DNA of 29,880 nucleotides from DASTGO01 sp035719045 (GTDB taxonomy: Bacteria; Actinomycetota; Actinomycetes; Actinomycetales; Kineosporiaceae): contig DASTGO010000281.1 in assembly GCA_035719045.1 (NCBI GenBank), positions 1-29,880 of the forward strand, given 5' to 3'. The translations under genes were made by a program, and so were the position numbers. Of the stretch, positions 29,596 to 29,880 are shown in pieces (the stretch's first letter is position 1; each line of letters begins with the position of its first letter). The notes below the pieces were generated by a model. That model saw only the letters and a list, made by a program, of their open reading frames with translations. It was not told the DNA's origin and ran no database searches.

Positions 29596-29880
29596 GCCGC
29601 CGCCCGCCCGGTCCGGCACTGGCGGGAAGTCTGTGCTGGCAGGAAATCTGCGTTCCGGGCCGGGCTGCACGCTCGTGGCGGTGCCAGGGGCGTGCGAGGA
29701 CAGTGTGTTGGTGCGGGCGTCGTGCCCGTGACCGCCGCGCGCCTGTGCGGGCCGTGCGCCTGTGGGGTGTGCGGCGTCGGCGGTAGCCGGCATGCCGGCA
29801 ACCGCCTGCGCCGGTAGGGATCTCGTGTTCGGGTGGGTGGCACGCCCCGGAGATGTCACCCCGGTGACCGCAGCGACGTC
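29596..29880. other. Right-edge region without a gene
   Basis: I see no supported gene. A tandem imperfect 17-bp repeat (CTGGCGGGAAGTCTGTG at 29619-29635, then CTGGCAGGAAATCTGCG at 29636-29652, three differences) follows the stop of the GT4 fragment by 24 bases. The remainder may belong to a regulatory region of a gene beyond the window. Confidence 0.5.

Noticed and set aside
28324..29859. 511-codon minus-strand frame over the GT4 fragment
   Set aside because: Antisense to recognisable GT4 motifs and of low-complexity composition.

Overview
The window is very GC-rich chromosomal DNA with GC-biased third codon positions, many GTG starts, purine-rich ribosome binding sites and 4-bp start/stop overlaps. 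It also carries CBM2-type cellulose-binding domains, an LpqI-like lipoprotein hydrolase and IclR/DeoR regulators. Together these point to a saprophytic actinomycete (Actinomycetota). A full chemotaxis operon suggests a lineage with motile cells, such as Nakamurella-, Kineosporia-, Geodermatophilus- or Cellulomonas-like bacteria. The sequence alone does not fix the genus. No rRNA, tRNA, CRISPR array, insertion sequence or phage gene was seen.

Left part (1-5.4 kb), carbohydrate and envelope: a six-segment membrane protein, a membrane-anchored CBM2 protein, a secreted CBM2-GH5 endoglucanase divergent from it, and a GH3 lipoprotein related to NagZ/LpqI. 5.4-7.3 kb: a DeoR-family repressor and 1-phosphofructokinase, followed by what looks like only the first ~19 codons of the fructose PTS gene fruA. 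7.3-12.1 kb: a DMT-type permease, small ORFs, a PIG-L deacetylase and a GT4 glycosyltransferase, then an 868-bp gene-free stretch with a foldable leader. 12.5-17.2 kb: an O-methyltransferase, an IclR regulator and a complete three-component class I cytochrome P450 system (P450, [2Fe-2S] ferredoxin, FAD reductase). An 8-bp-arm palindrome lies in front of the P450.

17.3-24.7 kb: one tightly coupled chemotaxis operon on the minus strand, read as 59-aa protein, cheW, cheR, cheD, cheB, a membrane-tethered MCP-like protein, cheY, STAS protein, cheA. Most junctions overlap by 4 bp. No cheZ, cheC or cheX is present. The MCP-like protein carries, after its signalling hairpin, the sequence FQDRISQ, which matches the D-x3-Q catalytic signature of the CheY phosphatase CheZ (FQDLTGQ). 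It also ends in a short acidic/aromatic tail. My main hypothesis is that this protein is a receptor-phosphatase hybrid that supplies the missing CheY-P dephosphorylation step.

24.7-29.9 kb: a small zinc-ribbon protein convergent with an EAL-HDOD protein, their stop codons lying inside the two arms of one terminator hairpin; an SRPBCC protein; a dienelactone-hydrolase-like protein that has lost its usual histidines; and a protein that keeps only the donor-binding half of a GT4 glycosyltransferase. A window-wide oddity is a set of perfect or near-perfect 12-17 bp tandem duplications, several sitting on or just beyond stop codons.
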